Shown here in pieces: positions 1-23,629 of a stretch of 64,000 bases of DNA (position 1 is the first letter of the stretch; every line of letters starts with the position of its first letter). Made by a program: the position numbers and the translations under genes. Origin of the DNA: Chrysomallon squamiferum (Eukaryota; Mollusca; Gastropoda; Neomphalida; Peltospiridae). The DNA lies in assembly GCA_012295275.1 (NCBI GenBank), contig CM022671.1, positions 8,729,386-8,793,385 on the forward strand, written 5' to 3'. Below the pieces are notes generated by a model. The model saw nothing but the letters and a program-made list of their open reading frames with translations. It made no database searches and had not been told where the DNA came from.

Positions 1-1056
1 AGAGCCACTGGTTTAGAGAGTGCACTGGAACAGACAAGGGCTGATGTTGAAAAGCTGAATGAGTTGTAGTAGTTGTAGTAGTAACAGTAGTAGTAGTATT
101 AACATTATTATTATTAATACTGTGTTTAGAGAGTGCACTGGAACAGACTAGGGCTGATGTTGAAAAGCTGGATGAGTTGTAGTAGTTGTAGTTGTAGTAG
201 TAACAGTAGTAGTAGTATTAACATTATTATAATAATACTGTGTTTAGAGAGTGCACTGGAACAGACAAGGGCTGATGTTGATAAGCTAGTTGTTGTAGTA
301 GTTGTAGTTGTAGTTGTAGTAGTAACAGTAGTAGTAGTGTTAACATTATATTAATATTGTGTTTAGAGAGTGCACTGGAACAGACTAGGGCTGATGTTGA
401 AAAGCTGGATGAGTTGTAGTAGTTGTAGTTGTAGTAGTAACAGTAGTAGTAGTATTAACATTATTATAATAATACTGTGTTTAGAGAGTGCACTGGAACA
501 GACAAGGGCTGATGTTGATAAGCTAGTTGTTGTAGTAGTTGTAGTTGTAGTTGTAGTAGTAACAGTAGTAGTAGTATTAACATTATTATAATAATACTGT
601 GTTTAGAGAGTGCACTGGAACAGACAAGGGCTGATGTTGATAAGCTAGTTGTTGTAGTAGTTGTAGTTGTAGTTGTAGTAGTAACAGTAGTAGTAGTGTT
701 AACATTATATTAATATTGTGTTTAGAGAGTGCACTGGAACAGACTAGGGCTGATGTTGAAAAGCTGGATGAGTTGTAGTAGTTGTAGTAGTAACAGTAGT
801 AGTATTAACATTATTATAATAATACTGTGTTTAGAGAGTGCACTGGAACAGACAAGGGCTGATGTTGAGAAACTGGATGAGTTGTAGTAGTTGTAGTAGT
901 AGTAGTAACAGTAGTAGTAGTAATATTATTATATTAATACTGTGTTTAGAGAGTGCACTGGAACAGACAAGGGCTGATGTTGAGAAGCTAGTTGTAGTAG
1001 TTGTAGTAGTACAGTAGTAGTAGTAACATTATTATTATTATTAATACTGTGTTTAG
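1..1056 (+). repeat. Minisatellite built from the atg7 exon start (about 9 copies)
   Basis: Copies of GTTTAGAGAGTGCACTGGAA begin at 11, 124, 242, 361, 479, 601, 720, 829 and 944; the tenth, at 1051, is the true exon boundary. Spacing is 107-122 bp. Each unit holds the acceptor-like TTTAG, the codons for [10 protein letters not shown](E/D)KL, a GTAGTTGTAG-type stretch with in-frame stops, and an ATTATTATA spacer. Two unit types (AAAAGCTGGATGAG and GATAAGCTAGTTG) partly alternate, so a 237-bp dimer is itself duplicated (133-354 against 370-591). The array may continue beyond the window edge. Confidence 0.95.
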
Positions 1057-1193
1057 AGAGTGCACTGGAACAGACCAGGGCTGATGTTGAAAGGCTGGAT
1101 GAGCTGATAGAGAAACATGATGTTGTGTTTCTGTTGATGGACACCAGAGAAAGTCGCTGGCTTCCTACACTGATTGGGTGTGTTAAACAGAAG
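1057..1193 (+). CDS. atg7: atg7 exon a (first visible exon)
   Basis: The acceptor is TTTAG at 1052-1056 and the donor is AAG|GTTGGT after 1193. The exon enters with two bases of a split codon, then encodes [19 protein letters not shown] and [12 protein letters not shown], the adenylation-domain segment. Its first ~45 bases are the seed of the upstream tandem array. Here the reading frame continues through GAGCTGATAG, where the array copies run into TAG stops. Confidence 0.93.
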
Positions 1194-1818
1194 GTTGGTA
1201 ACAAACAGATTTTCTAAAAAAAACTTATATTAAAAAACTCATTATACTCGATATTAAAGAGAAAGGAAAATTGATGTTGACTTTGGGCTTGTAATTTAAA
1301 AATATAACAAGAAATCTGTAGTTGATTTGGATAAATATGTTACTACAGATCTGCTGGATGAAATTTTGTATCAGAATGTTTGATTGTCTGAGTGGTTTTT
1401 CCTGATTTAATCTCTGTTTGTCACAGTTTGTCATAATAAAACAGGTTGTAAAGAAACAAAAACATATTGATTGTCATCAAGTATACATTACAGTGCATTA
1501 TAATATTAAATGTACTGATGTTTTTAGAAATTGTTTTAAACATTTCAGATTGTGATGAATGCAGCTTTGGGTTTCGACACATTCCTGGTTCTGCGACATG
1601 GCATCAAAACTGCAGCACCAACAACAAAACCAGTAAATCTTGGTTCACCCATACCAGGAAATCAACTCGGTTGTTACTTCTGTAATGATGTTGTTGCACC
1701 TGGCAATGTAAGTTTTATTTTAACTTTTATAATTTAAAAAAAAAAATTATTTTGTTTCTTGTTTTTCTTCCTCTTCTTTTTCTTGTTATTATTGTTATTA
1801 TTATTGTTGTTGTTGTTG

Positions 1819-1892
<74 letters not shown>

Positions 1893-3953
1893 ATTTCACT
1901 TGCAGTCAACAAGGGACAGAACTCTAGATCAGCAGTGCACAGTTACCAGACCTGGTGTTTCAATGATTGCTGGAGCGTTGGCTGTAGAGTTAATGGTTTC
2001 TGTCCTACAACACCCACTTGGGTAAATCAGCTAATCTTTAATCTCATCACTGCTCTGTCTTATTTAATATTTCATATTTTACAGAATTTTAAAAACATTT
2101 GGGGTTTTGGATGATTTTTTTTTTTTTTTTTTTTTTGCAGAAATGCTTTCATTTTCATTTCAAAATTATTTTATTTAGTATTGTTTATTGATGAAAATGA
2201 ATGAAAACAAAGATTTTATATATATACATTTATTTATTTCCCTTCCCACAAGTTAGTAGGTTGGATACTGACTACTTTTTAAAAATATATAATAAAATAA
2301 GAAAAAGAAACTAATTTTAAAAGTTTGGTTTTTACAAATAAAAAAAATTAAATAACTGCCATTATTATTAAAAATAGACATAAATGTATTTGGTTTCATA
2401 CATGAATGTAATAATTTATTTATTTTTATTAATTATGCACATGCATGTCTGTTTAGGGCTGAAGCTCCAGCAGACACAGGATCTAATGACCAGAGTGGTG
2501 AAGATGAATCAGACTGCTGTCTTGGTGTTGTACCTCACCAGGTAAAAGTTTACCTTTAATGAGAAGAACCTGTTTGTGGTCGTTCTGTTGTTAATATCTG
2601 AATGCATCGGAATAATTCTACTTTTACTTTCACTTCAGATCCGAGGGTTTCTGTCCAGATTTCATCACGTGCTGCCAGCAAGCCAGGCCTTCGACAAGTG
2701 TACTGCCTGCTCCCACACTGTGAGTTCAGTTTTGTTTTCAAAACTTTTTTACTTCTCTTTATTTAGTCACAGAAATTATTGTACACGTACTTCTAAATAT
2801 CAATAAAAACAAATTCAGATTAAAGTATGTTTAGCTTAATGCATTAAGGATTCCTATAATTTAAATTAAAAAAAAAATTATTATTATTATTTTTATTATT
2901 GTTATTACTCTGGTTCAGTTTAATCAGAAAAAGCATTAATATTTGTAATTGTAATTGTTGCTAATTAATCTTAATATAACACAAGTTAACAGGCTAATTA
3001 AATGGCATCATGATTGCTAATATGAGGAACCACTAACATTTTAATCACACTAAAACAGATTTGGAAAGTTTTCACATGAGTAAAATTGTACATTCAAGCT
3101 CTTGATATTGATACAGAAAACTCTGTTAGCAGATTCTGAAACCTTTTGTGTCCAATTTAAAAAAACAGTTATAAAATAAAATTTTTACATTGATACTTAG
3201 TCTTTTTATTTCAATGCTGAACAATGGCAAATAAAGAAAATAAAACTGATTTTTCCTTTCTCGTGTTGCAGGTGATGGACAGCTACAGAAAGGATGGTTT
3301 CAGTTTTCTCATCCATGTTTTCAATGAACCAACATTCCTGGAAGACCTCACTGGTTTGACACAGATGCAGGAAGAAACTCTGGATGATGAGGTACTTTTG
3401 GTTAAAGCACATTTTCCTGGACTTATATTTCTGCTCAGTAATGTTAAATGTAATGAAGGATCAGAGAGTAGTTGTGAATTATTCTTTCTGTCATAAAGAT
3501 TCAATGTCAAAAAACTTCCATTGTTGTTGTTTTTTTAACCACTGAAATAAATATGGTTGGAAACTGAAATAATGGGATTGGAATTAGAAAAGCAAAACTA
3601 TTTAATATATTATTTTATAAAAGAAAAACTATAATTTGTTCTGTTTCTTGAACTTGTAAATTAATTTGTAACCCAAGAAAGAGATGTAACAAATTTATAA
3701 TAATAATAATAATAATTATAATAAATATATAAAAAATGGTCCCTTTAATATCCATAATGACATAAAAGTTAAAACTATAAAATATATAAAATGACTTTAT
3801 TTGTCCTTCTTTGATCTTTACCTGTCATTTTTGTTTAAGTTTAAAATCATTCCATGTAGAAATTGACTTTTGTGTTGGGTATGTTTTTTATTTTAACAGG
3901 TCTGGTATCTTAGTGATGAGGAAACTGAAGCAGAACCTGTGGAAATGTCCTGA
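1057..3953 (+). CDS. atg7: Autophagy E1-like enzyme ATG7, C-terminal part, 7 exons
   Basis: ATG7 activates ATG12 and ATG8/LC3-type proteins by adenylation and a thioester, then hands them to ATG10 and ATG3 in the cytosol. The exons join 1057-1193, 1549-1707, 1906-2021, 2457-2541, 2639-2719, 3272-3391 and 3900-3953 with matching phases and give 249 residues, roughly the last third of a protein usually near 700. Visible landmarks are [21 protein letters not shown], the zinc pair CYFC with CTAC, the catalytic cysteine in [12 protein letters not shown], the [15 protein letters not shown] helix, [14 protein letters not shown] and FLEDLTGLT. The tail ends in an acidic stretch ([15 protein letters not shown]). 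The 5' exons lie outside the window. The neighbouring gene is a convergent protein kinase C. The family call is near certain; no disruption is seen in these exons. Confidence 0.96.
1549..1707 (+). CDS. atg7: atg7 exon b
   Basis: Acceptor ATTTCAG, donor AAT|GTAAGT, 53 whole codons. It encodes [15 protein letters not shown], a variable loop rich in Ala and Thr, and [14 protein letters not shown], which contains the first pair of zinc-binding cysteines. Confidence 0.95.
1785..1892 (+). repeat. TTA/TTG trinucleotide microsatellite in an atg7 intron
   Basis: About 108 bp of TTA repeats with an inner TTG run, ending 13 bp before the acceptor of the catalytic-cysteine exon. Confidence 0.95.
1906..2021 (+). 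CDS. atg7: atg7 exon c, catalytic cysteine exon
   Basis: Acceptor CACTTGCAG, donor GG|GTAAAT, phase 0 to 2. It encodes [17 protein letters not shown]; the Cys codon at 1936-1938 is the thioester-forming residue by family knowledge. The acceptor lies only about 13 bp after a long TTA microsatellite. Confidence 0.95.
2457..2541 (+). CDS. atg7: atg7 exon d
   Basis: Acceptor CTGTTTAG, donor CAG|GTAAAA. It encodes a poorly conserved acidic loop ([13 protein letters not shown]) and then LGVVPHQ, which resumes the conserved E1-like core. Confidence 0.92.
2639..2719 (+). CDS. atg7: atg7 exon e, second zinc Cys pair
   Basis: Acceptor CACTTCAG, donor ACT|GTGAGT, 27 codons. It encodes [18 protein letters not shown] and then CTAC, the second half of the structural zinc site. 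Confidence 0.95.
3272..3391 (+). CDS. atg7: atg7 exon f
   Basis: Acceptor GTTGCAG, donor GAG|GTACTT, 40 codons. It encodes the start of the extreme C-terminal region ([16 protein letters not shown], then FLEDLTGLT) that in the family contacts ATG3 and ATG8. Confidence 0.94.
3900..3953 (+). CDS. atg7: atg7 terminal exon
   Basis: Acceptor TTTAACAG. It encodes [17 protein letters not shown] and then TGA at 3951-3953. The acidic tail is like that of other animal ATG7 proteins, whose C-terminus binds ATG8. Confidence 0.93.
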   Translation, partial: VWYLSDEETEAEPVEMS

Positions 3954-4433
3954 CAACATGTTTATATGTAAAACACAAAGAACCACACACTTAGAAAATG
4001 ACTATTCAGTAATCCTAGCACAAATAAAATTATTAAAATACTCATTAGTAACTATTCCTATTTCAGTGTTTTCAGAACATTCATTAAAAATTTACCAGTG
4101 ACAAGACATTAAACAAAAAGTAAGTGAAGTACAGAGAGAGTAGTGAGTGAGTAAGTGAGTCTGAGAGGAATGTGTGAAAGTGAGTCAGAGTGGATGATAC
4201 TAGAGATACTAGAAATGGGAAGTCAGGGTATCAGTTATACTGGAGATAAAGTTACTATTGCTTTTAACGGGAAGTGGGTGACATTAGAGATGGGGAAATG
4301 AATGACCCAAATCAGGAATTAATTACACTAGCAGTAGCTGGTGGATGACACTAGAGGAATGCAGTGTGTGACTCTAGAATTACAGACTGAGTTAAACTGG
4401 AGACGAGAATGAGTGACACTAGAGAGGGAGAGG
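3954..4433 (+). other. atg7: atg7 3' untranslated region and downstream DNA
   Basis: No gene is seen. The first AATAAA after the stop is at 4023-4028 and could be the polyadenylation signal, but AATAAA is common by chance in DNA this AT-rich. From about 4120 the sequence becomes a decayed GTGAGT/GACACTAGAGA-like repeat that leads into the array below. Confidence 0.4.
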
Positions 4434-4650
4434 GTGATATCAGAAGCAAGGAGTGAGTGATACTAGAGACTAGAATTGTGATGCTAGAAATGGAGTAGTT
4501 ACTGTTAGAAAGAGACTGGTGACACTGAAGACAGTAGGTGATATTAGAAGCAAGGAGTGAGTGATACTAGAGACTAGAATTGTGATGCTAGAACTGGAGT
4601 AGTTACTGTTAGAAAGACACTGGTGACACTGAAGACAGTAGGTGATATTA
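4434..4650 (+). repeat. Tandem duplication, period 104 bp
   Basis: GTGATAT(C/T)AGAAGCAAGG begins at 4434 and 4538, and the start of a third unit appears at 4642. The two full units are nearly identical over their length. Confidence 0.9.
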
Positions 4651-4915
4651 GAATAAATGAATGTTCAGGGTTTTAGAAAATAATGTATTTAAAAGAGAAG
4701 AATTACTGTCAGTTGAGATTGTAAATTTTCTTGTTGACATGAACACTGAAAGTTATTGACAAGACATGACAACATTATGATTCTTTCTGTTTGATTTTGA
4801 TGTTTTTGCATCATCATTTCTCTAATCATTATAAAAACAAATGTATCTTATTAAGCTCATTATGAAACTAATCTTAATTGCATTATTAAATTGTACTCTG
4901 CTAAAACTATAATTT

Positions 4916-4939
4916 CACACACACACACACACACACACA
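4916..4939. repeat. (CA)n microsatellite
   Basis: Twelve uninterrupted CA units. Confidence 0.95.
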
Positions 4940-6493
4940 TTAAGTAGAAAGTTGAAATATGTGATTTCCATTATAAGATTTTGAAAGAAATAAAATTATT
5001 AGGTAAATATGATATATTTATTTTTGCAATTTGTTTTAAATACGAATTTTGTTGGAAGCAAACTGAGACTAGTCATCAGAATACTGACTAAGACAAACTC
5101 TGTAATGTTTGCTGTTTTCTGTATTGTGTATTGTATCTTCATCCCATTTTAGTTTATTTTATTTATTAAGAGCTAATTTTTTATTATATCTATGTATGTG
5201 ACCAGTTATATTGAAAAAGGTCTCAAGTCACATTTTGGTTGACTGGAATTATGAATAATTTTCCAGATTCCTGAACTTAGTTCCAGAGACATGGCCAGAC
5301 AAATGGGAAGGTTTCAGAAATCAACTGTCCATAAAAGTGCTATAAAAACTATTAATTTATTTGGGATATTACCTGAAAGTCTTACAGTTCACTGACTATC
5401 CCCTAAAAGCCTCCATCTTTTACTGGTTAACTAGAATGATGTCCCCTGGAACTAACAGAACAGATGATAACCATTTTAACCCTTTGGACTCCACACACTT
5501 TTAAATTAACACAGGTGAGGAAATCTGAGATGAGTCGCCATTCTGTCCAGCTGCTGGTGTATGTAGCCAAAACGCACCCACCCAGTAACAGCAGTGTTTG
5601 ACATCACTTTGGGCAGCCATGGATAAGTTTAAAACTAGGATTGGAAGTACATGTACTTCTTGACCATACCAGAAAACAATGAATCAGAGTTAAATCTCCC
5701 AGAAACAAAAATAAAACAACAAAGATGAACAAACGTAAAGAAATGTGGTGAACTTTTTAATGAAGTTTATTCATTTTACAAAACATACATTCACTTAACA
5801 CACCACATGAATTTGGAATTTTTATAAAACAAAAAAAACAAATAAATTATTTTCTTTTTTATCATGTTACTATATAGAGACATTAGTTTGATAAACAGTG
5901 ATAATTTTTTTTATTATGCATAAGGATAAAAACAGTGTTATTTGAGAGGTGAGACTAATACATGTTTAAAAACCAAAATATTGTTATTAAGATTTGAATA
6001 GGCACAATCCATGTGTAAATTTTAAAACGAAAGAAAATCATATATATACACACACGCACACACATGTACAAACATATATATATATAATTATATTTGTGTG
6101 TGTGATAAAATATAAAAAACAAAGACATGACCAGTTTTAAGACAAACATTCATGAATTTGATTCTTTCAGTAACAATATTTGTTTTATGAACAATATCTA
6201 CCTTTTATTCTGTGAAATTTTATATCTTATCATAATTTTTTTTTTTTTTTTTTTTTTTCCATTATTGTCTGACATTCTTTAATTTTTTTCTTTGATTTAT
6301 TAATGACTACAGATATAATTGTTATTTTCTAAATCTGACAAAATTAAATTAATAAATAAATGAAAAAAACAAGACATATACTTAGTGACTATGATAAAAT
6401 ACTGATTTATGTCAAGCAGGAAAATAAAGATTTTTATGTGTTTCTAAATGTTCTTTCATTAATTATGTGACATTACCATAATAGGCCAATCAG

Positions 6494-6494
<1 letters not shown>

Positions 6495-6557
<63 letters not shown>
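6495..6557. repeat. (TG)n microsatellite
   Basis: About 31 uninterrupted TG units. Confidence 0.97.
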
Positions 6558-6560
<3 letters not shown>

Positions 6561-6735
6561 ACAAGGTAATACAAACAATCTATACATAAACACAATTTTT
6601 TATTTTAATATTTTTTTTTTTTTTTTTTTTTAAATTAACAAGACTATCAAAATACTGACAACAAACCTATATACAAATTAAAAATTTAAATATACATTAT
6701 TTATATAATAATTTCATACATCACACATTCACATG

Positions 6736-6756
6736 TATATATATATATATATATAT
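6736..6756. repeat. (TA)n microsatellite
   Basis: Pure TA run of about ten units. Confidence 0.9.
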
Positions 6757-7084
6757 GTATAATTATGGAATTCCATGCTACAGGCACACACTAATTATCA
6801 GGGAAAAATCAATCGCACCTTTACATGATAAAAATATGATCTAGATACAGAACACTCATTAACACAATAAGTAGAGTAACAGTTTAGTAAGTACATCGGT
6901 ATGTAATAACAATAATCAAAGATTAATATACTGATAAAAACTCACATAACAGTGGATTGCATACAGGATGAAATGAATGAGGCAGTGTATAATTAATTAA
7001 TTATATACACCAAAAATGAGAAGATTCATTTTGAAAAAAGGAAATATGAAAATTCTCAGGGAACATAAAATTTGGAGATTTTAG

Positions 7085-7300
7085 TGAGGTCATGTGAATG
7101 CTTTTGGGCTATTTTCTCATTCCAGTCTTTGCTCCTTAAATGGTTTATCAAAGGCGCTGGTATGTGCTTTCCTGACTATTGCAAAATGCATATAATAAAA
7201 ATCTCTTACTAACTGAAAAAAGTGGCCAGTTGGGTGAATGACAGAGATTTTCTTTCATCATCTATACAGGCATAACTATTTATATGCATAAATATATATA
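7085..7300 (+). mobile_element. SINE-like copy S1 (tRNA-derived, mollusc-type), + strand
   Basis: It contains GGGCTATTTTCTCATTCCAG, TATCAAAGGCGCTGGTATGTG, then GCATATAATAAAAATC and AGTGGCC in the order of the SINE consensus I remember from mollusc genomes. The sequence is diverged and both boundaries are approximate. I see no target-site duplication. Confidence 0.6.
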
Positions 7301-9523
7301 TATGATGCCATATAAACATATTAATAAAGGTGTTCAGAACATTATTTTAAAACAAAAACCCAGATATAAATTAGTTCTTCACTTTTGTATGAGACTAGAA
7401 ATTATGAGCATTACACAATATCATGATTTAAAAAAAAAAAATTATTTATTTTTTTTTTGTTTAAATGTTTTATGTTTGCATTTCTCACTAAATCACCAGA
7501 ATGTGAGTTCACTACCTTACAGTACAACTTATATTTTACTACCTGCAGAATGCTCTACTCACTGTATAAACAAACTGCTGTGTTTATTTAAGAGTTTACA
7601 TATCACAAAAAAAACAACTAATTAAGGATTTCATGATCTATATGATGATGTAAATATGATAAAAAAAATACTTTTGTTTTATAACGTATTTATACAATTA
7701 ACTCTCTTCTCTCATAATAGTATACTTTATTTTAAAGTGTCAATAATTTATTTATAAAGATATAACAAAAACAACATCAATAATAATAACAACCAGAAAC
7801 CCAGATGAAATTTGTCTTAAGTTAATTCTTATTTTTAAAACCCAACAATAATGGTTTCTTAACACTAACAATTTTATTTTTTACTGTAAATGTATATAAC
7901 ATAAGTTCTTCCAACAGTCAGTGTATTTTATTAATGTATTATACATATGCATGAATTATGAATGTAACATTTCAGTTACAGTTTGATATTATGCAAATAA
8001 TGAATAATATAAATAATTTAAAAAAATGTTTTTAAATACCAGCCATAGCATCAATGAGTTTAAAATTCACTAATCTACTCTAGTGACATCACAATTGTCA
8101 ATTATTTATCACTAATCTGTAGTGGTGACATCACTATTGTAGTAATTATGTCTACAGTTTACAGTCTTGGAGCACACATCATGAATACTTGTAATGTGAA
8201 ATGCTGTCATCTACAGTCATGTAGCATTTGAAATGCTGTGGTCTACAACCACTGAATGCTTGTAGCACCTGTATTTGCAAAAATGATAAACTCACCATTA
8301 ACAATCTCAATTATTTTTTATTTATCATCTTATACCATCCTACACTTTCTTCATTTTAATTTTTTTTTTTGTATTTTGCTAAAAAATTGGAAAATTTACA
8401 ATACATAAAATTATAATAGACATAATTTCATGGAGGTCTGTGATAGACATTTTAATTTTTCATAGAACAGAAAATCCATTCTTGTTCCAATAATTTATCT
8501 TACAAGTGTCAAATTAACACAATTATACATCTCTAATGTTTGTTATCATCACAATATCCTACAAGATATTCCTAAATTCACACTAAACTTTTGTGTTATT
8601 TACTATGCAACTCTATTCTTTTTTATTATAACAAATGTATCAGAAATGTACAAATATTCTTACTAAACCTCAGTGTTACTTACAGCTGTAACAAACACAA
8701 AGATCAAACTATACATAATAATAATTAATATCTCTGCAAAGGTAGCTGCTCATTATTAAAAGGCACTGATTTTTTTTTTTAATACTAAAATTTAAGAATT
8801 ACTTGATGAGTAATTTTTCAGCATTTTCATGCCCTGAGAAAGCTGAGACCACAGAACTGAAGACACGACTCATAAACAAACTTTTTTTTTTTTTTTTTAA
8901 ATCACAAAAAAGTGGTTTATTTAAAATCCATAATTAATGGCCTGTTTGAATTTTTCTGACAAAATCTGCAACATCATTCATTAAAATTTACATCCATTAA
9001 ATTTCACAAAGTCCAGACAGATGAAATCACACAAAAAGTTCAGATAAGTGGTTGAACCTGTTATTTGTTCATGCAGATTTTGTATATAAATGTTGATAAT
9101 TTTGACATTGTCTAGTTAAAGTAAGTTTAAAATCACTGGTCACCTTCATACAGCAATGATTCTGTGAAATTATTTGAATCACAAATGATTTTGTCACAAG
9201 TTTTGGTTCCATATCTTTTCATTTTCTTTTTGTTTCTTTCATAATCCTCTTTATTTTATTTAAAAAACTGATAATATATTTAATAAATTAAAGATTAATT
9301 TCACACATCGGTGTTGATTTAAAATAAACTTTCAGAAGTTCTGTATCCATGTCAGAAATCAAATTTGAATCATGTCACATAAACTGTTTATAACAAGAAC
9401 TGAATTAACGTCCAGATTAAAAAGTGGTCTTACTGTTTGGTTTTAATTTGCCAGACTAGCTGAACCAAATTACTGTCCATTTTGAGAAGTGGTCTCATTA
9501 AAGAGTTAATACTGTTAACTGAG

Positions 9524-23426
<13,903 letters not shown>

Positions 23427-23467
23427 TGTCACTTTTCACACGTCACTCAGAAAACTTCACTAGAAAC
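23427..23467 (-). other. 5'UTR part of PKC coding exon 1
   Basis: The exon probably starts at 23467, after a CTTTCAG acceptor, so the mRNA has at least one further upstream non-coding exon. TGA at 23436-23438 is in frame with the ATG at 23424-23426, which fixes the start. Confidence 0.75.
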
Positions 23468-23575
23468 CTGAAAGATTCAACAAGAAAAAACAACATTAGT
23501 CAATTAAAGGGAAAGGATTGAATGCATGAATTCACATATTTTGACTGAGGACTTGTTTTCAGAAGTATACTTGTC

Positions 23576-23629
23576 AACAAACAAACAAACAAGTAAATAA
23601 ATAAACAAACAAACAAATAAATAAATAAC
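23576..23629. repeat. AAAC/AAAT tetranucleotide repeat
   Basis: Alternating blocks of AAAC and AAAT just upstream of PKC coding exon 1 (gene sense). Confidence 0.85.

Larger units (their letters stand above)
4651..9523. other. Intergenic DNA between convergent atg7 and PKC
   Basis: I see no coding exon here. It contains CA, GT, TA and poly-T runs, one SINE-like copy near 7085-7300, and presumably the 3'-UTR of the kinase at its right end. Minus-strand AATAAA candidates lie at 9250-9255 and 9255-9260, but similar hexamers are frequent throughout. Confidence 0.6.

Noticed and set aside
133-591. Two near-identical 73-residue open frames
   Set aside because: They are read across the atg7-derived minisatellite and contain Ser, Ile and Val runs made by GTA/ATT repeats. 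They are not separate genes.
1752-2114. A 120-residue open frame with poly-Ile
   Set aside because: It runs through a TTA microsatellite and then reads atg7 exon c in the wrong frame.
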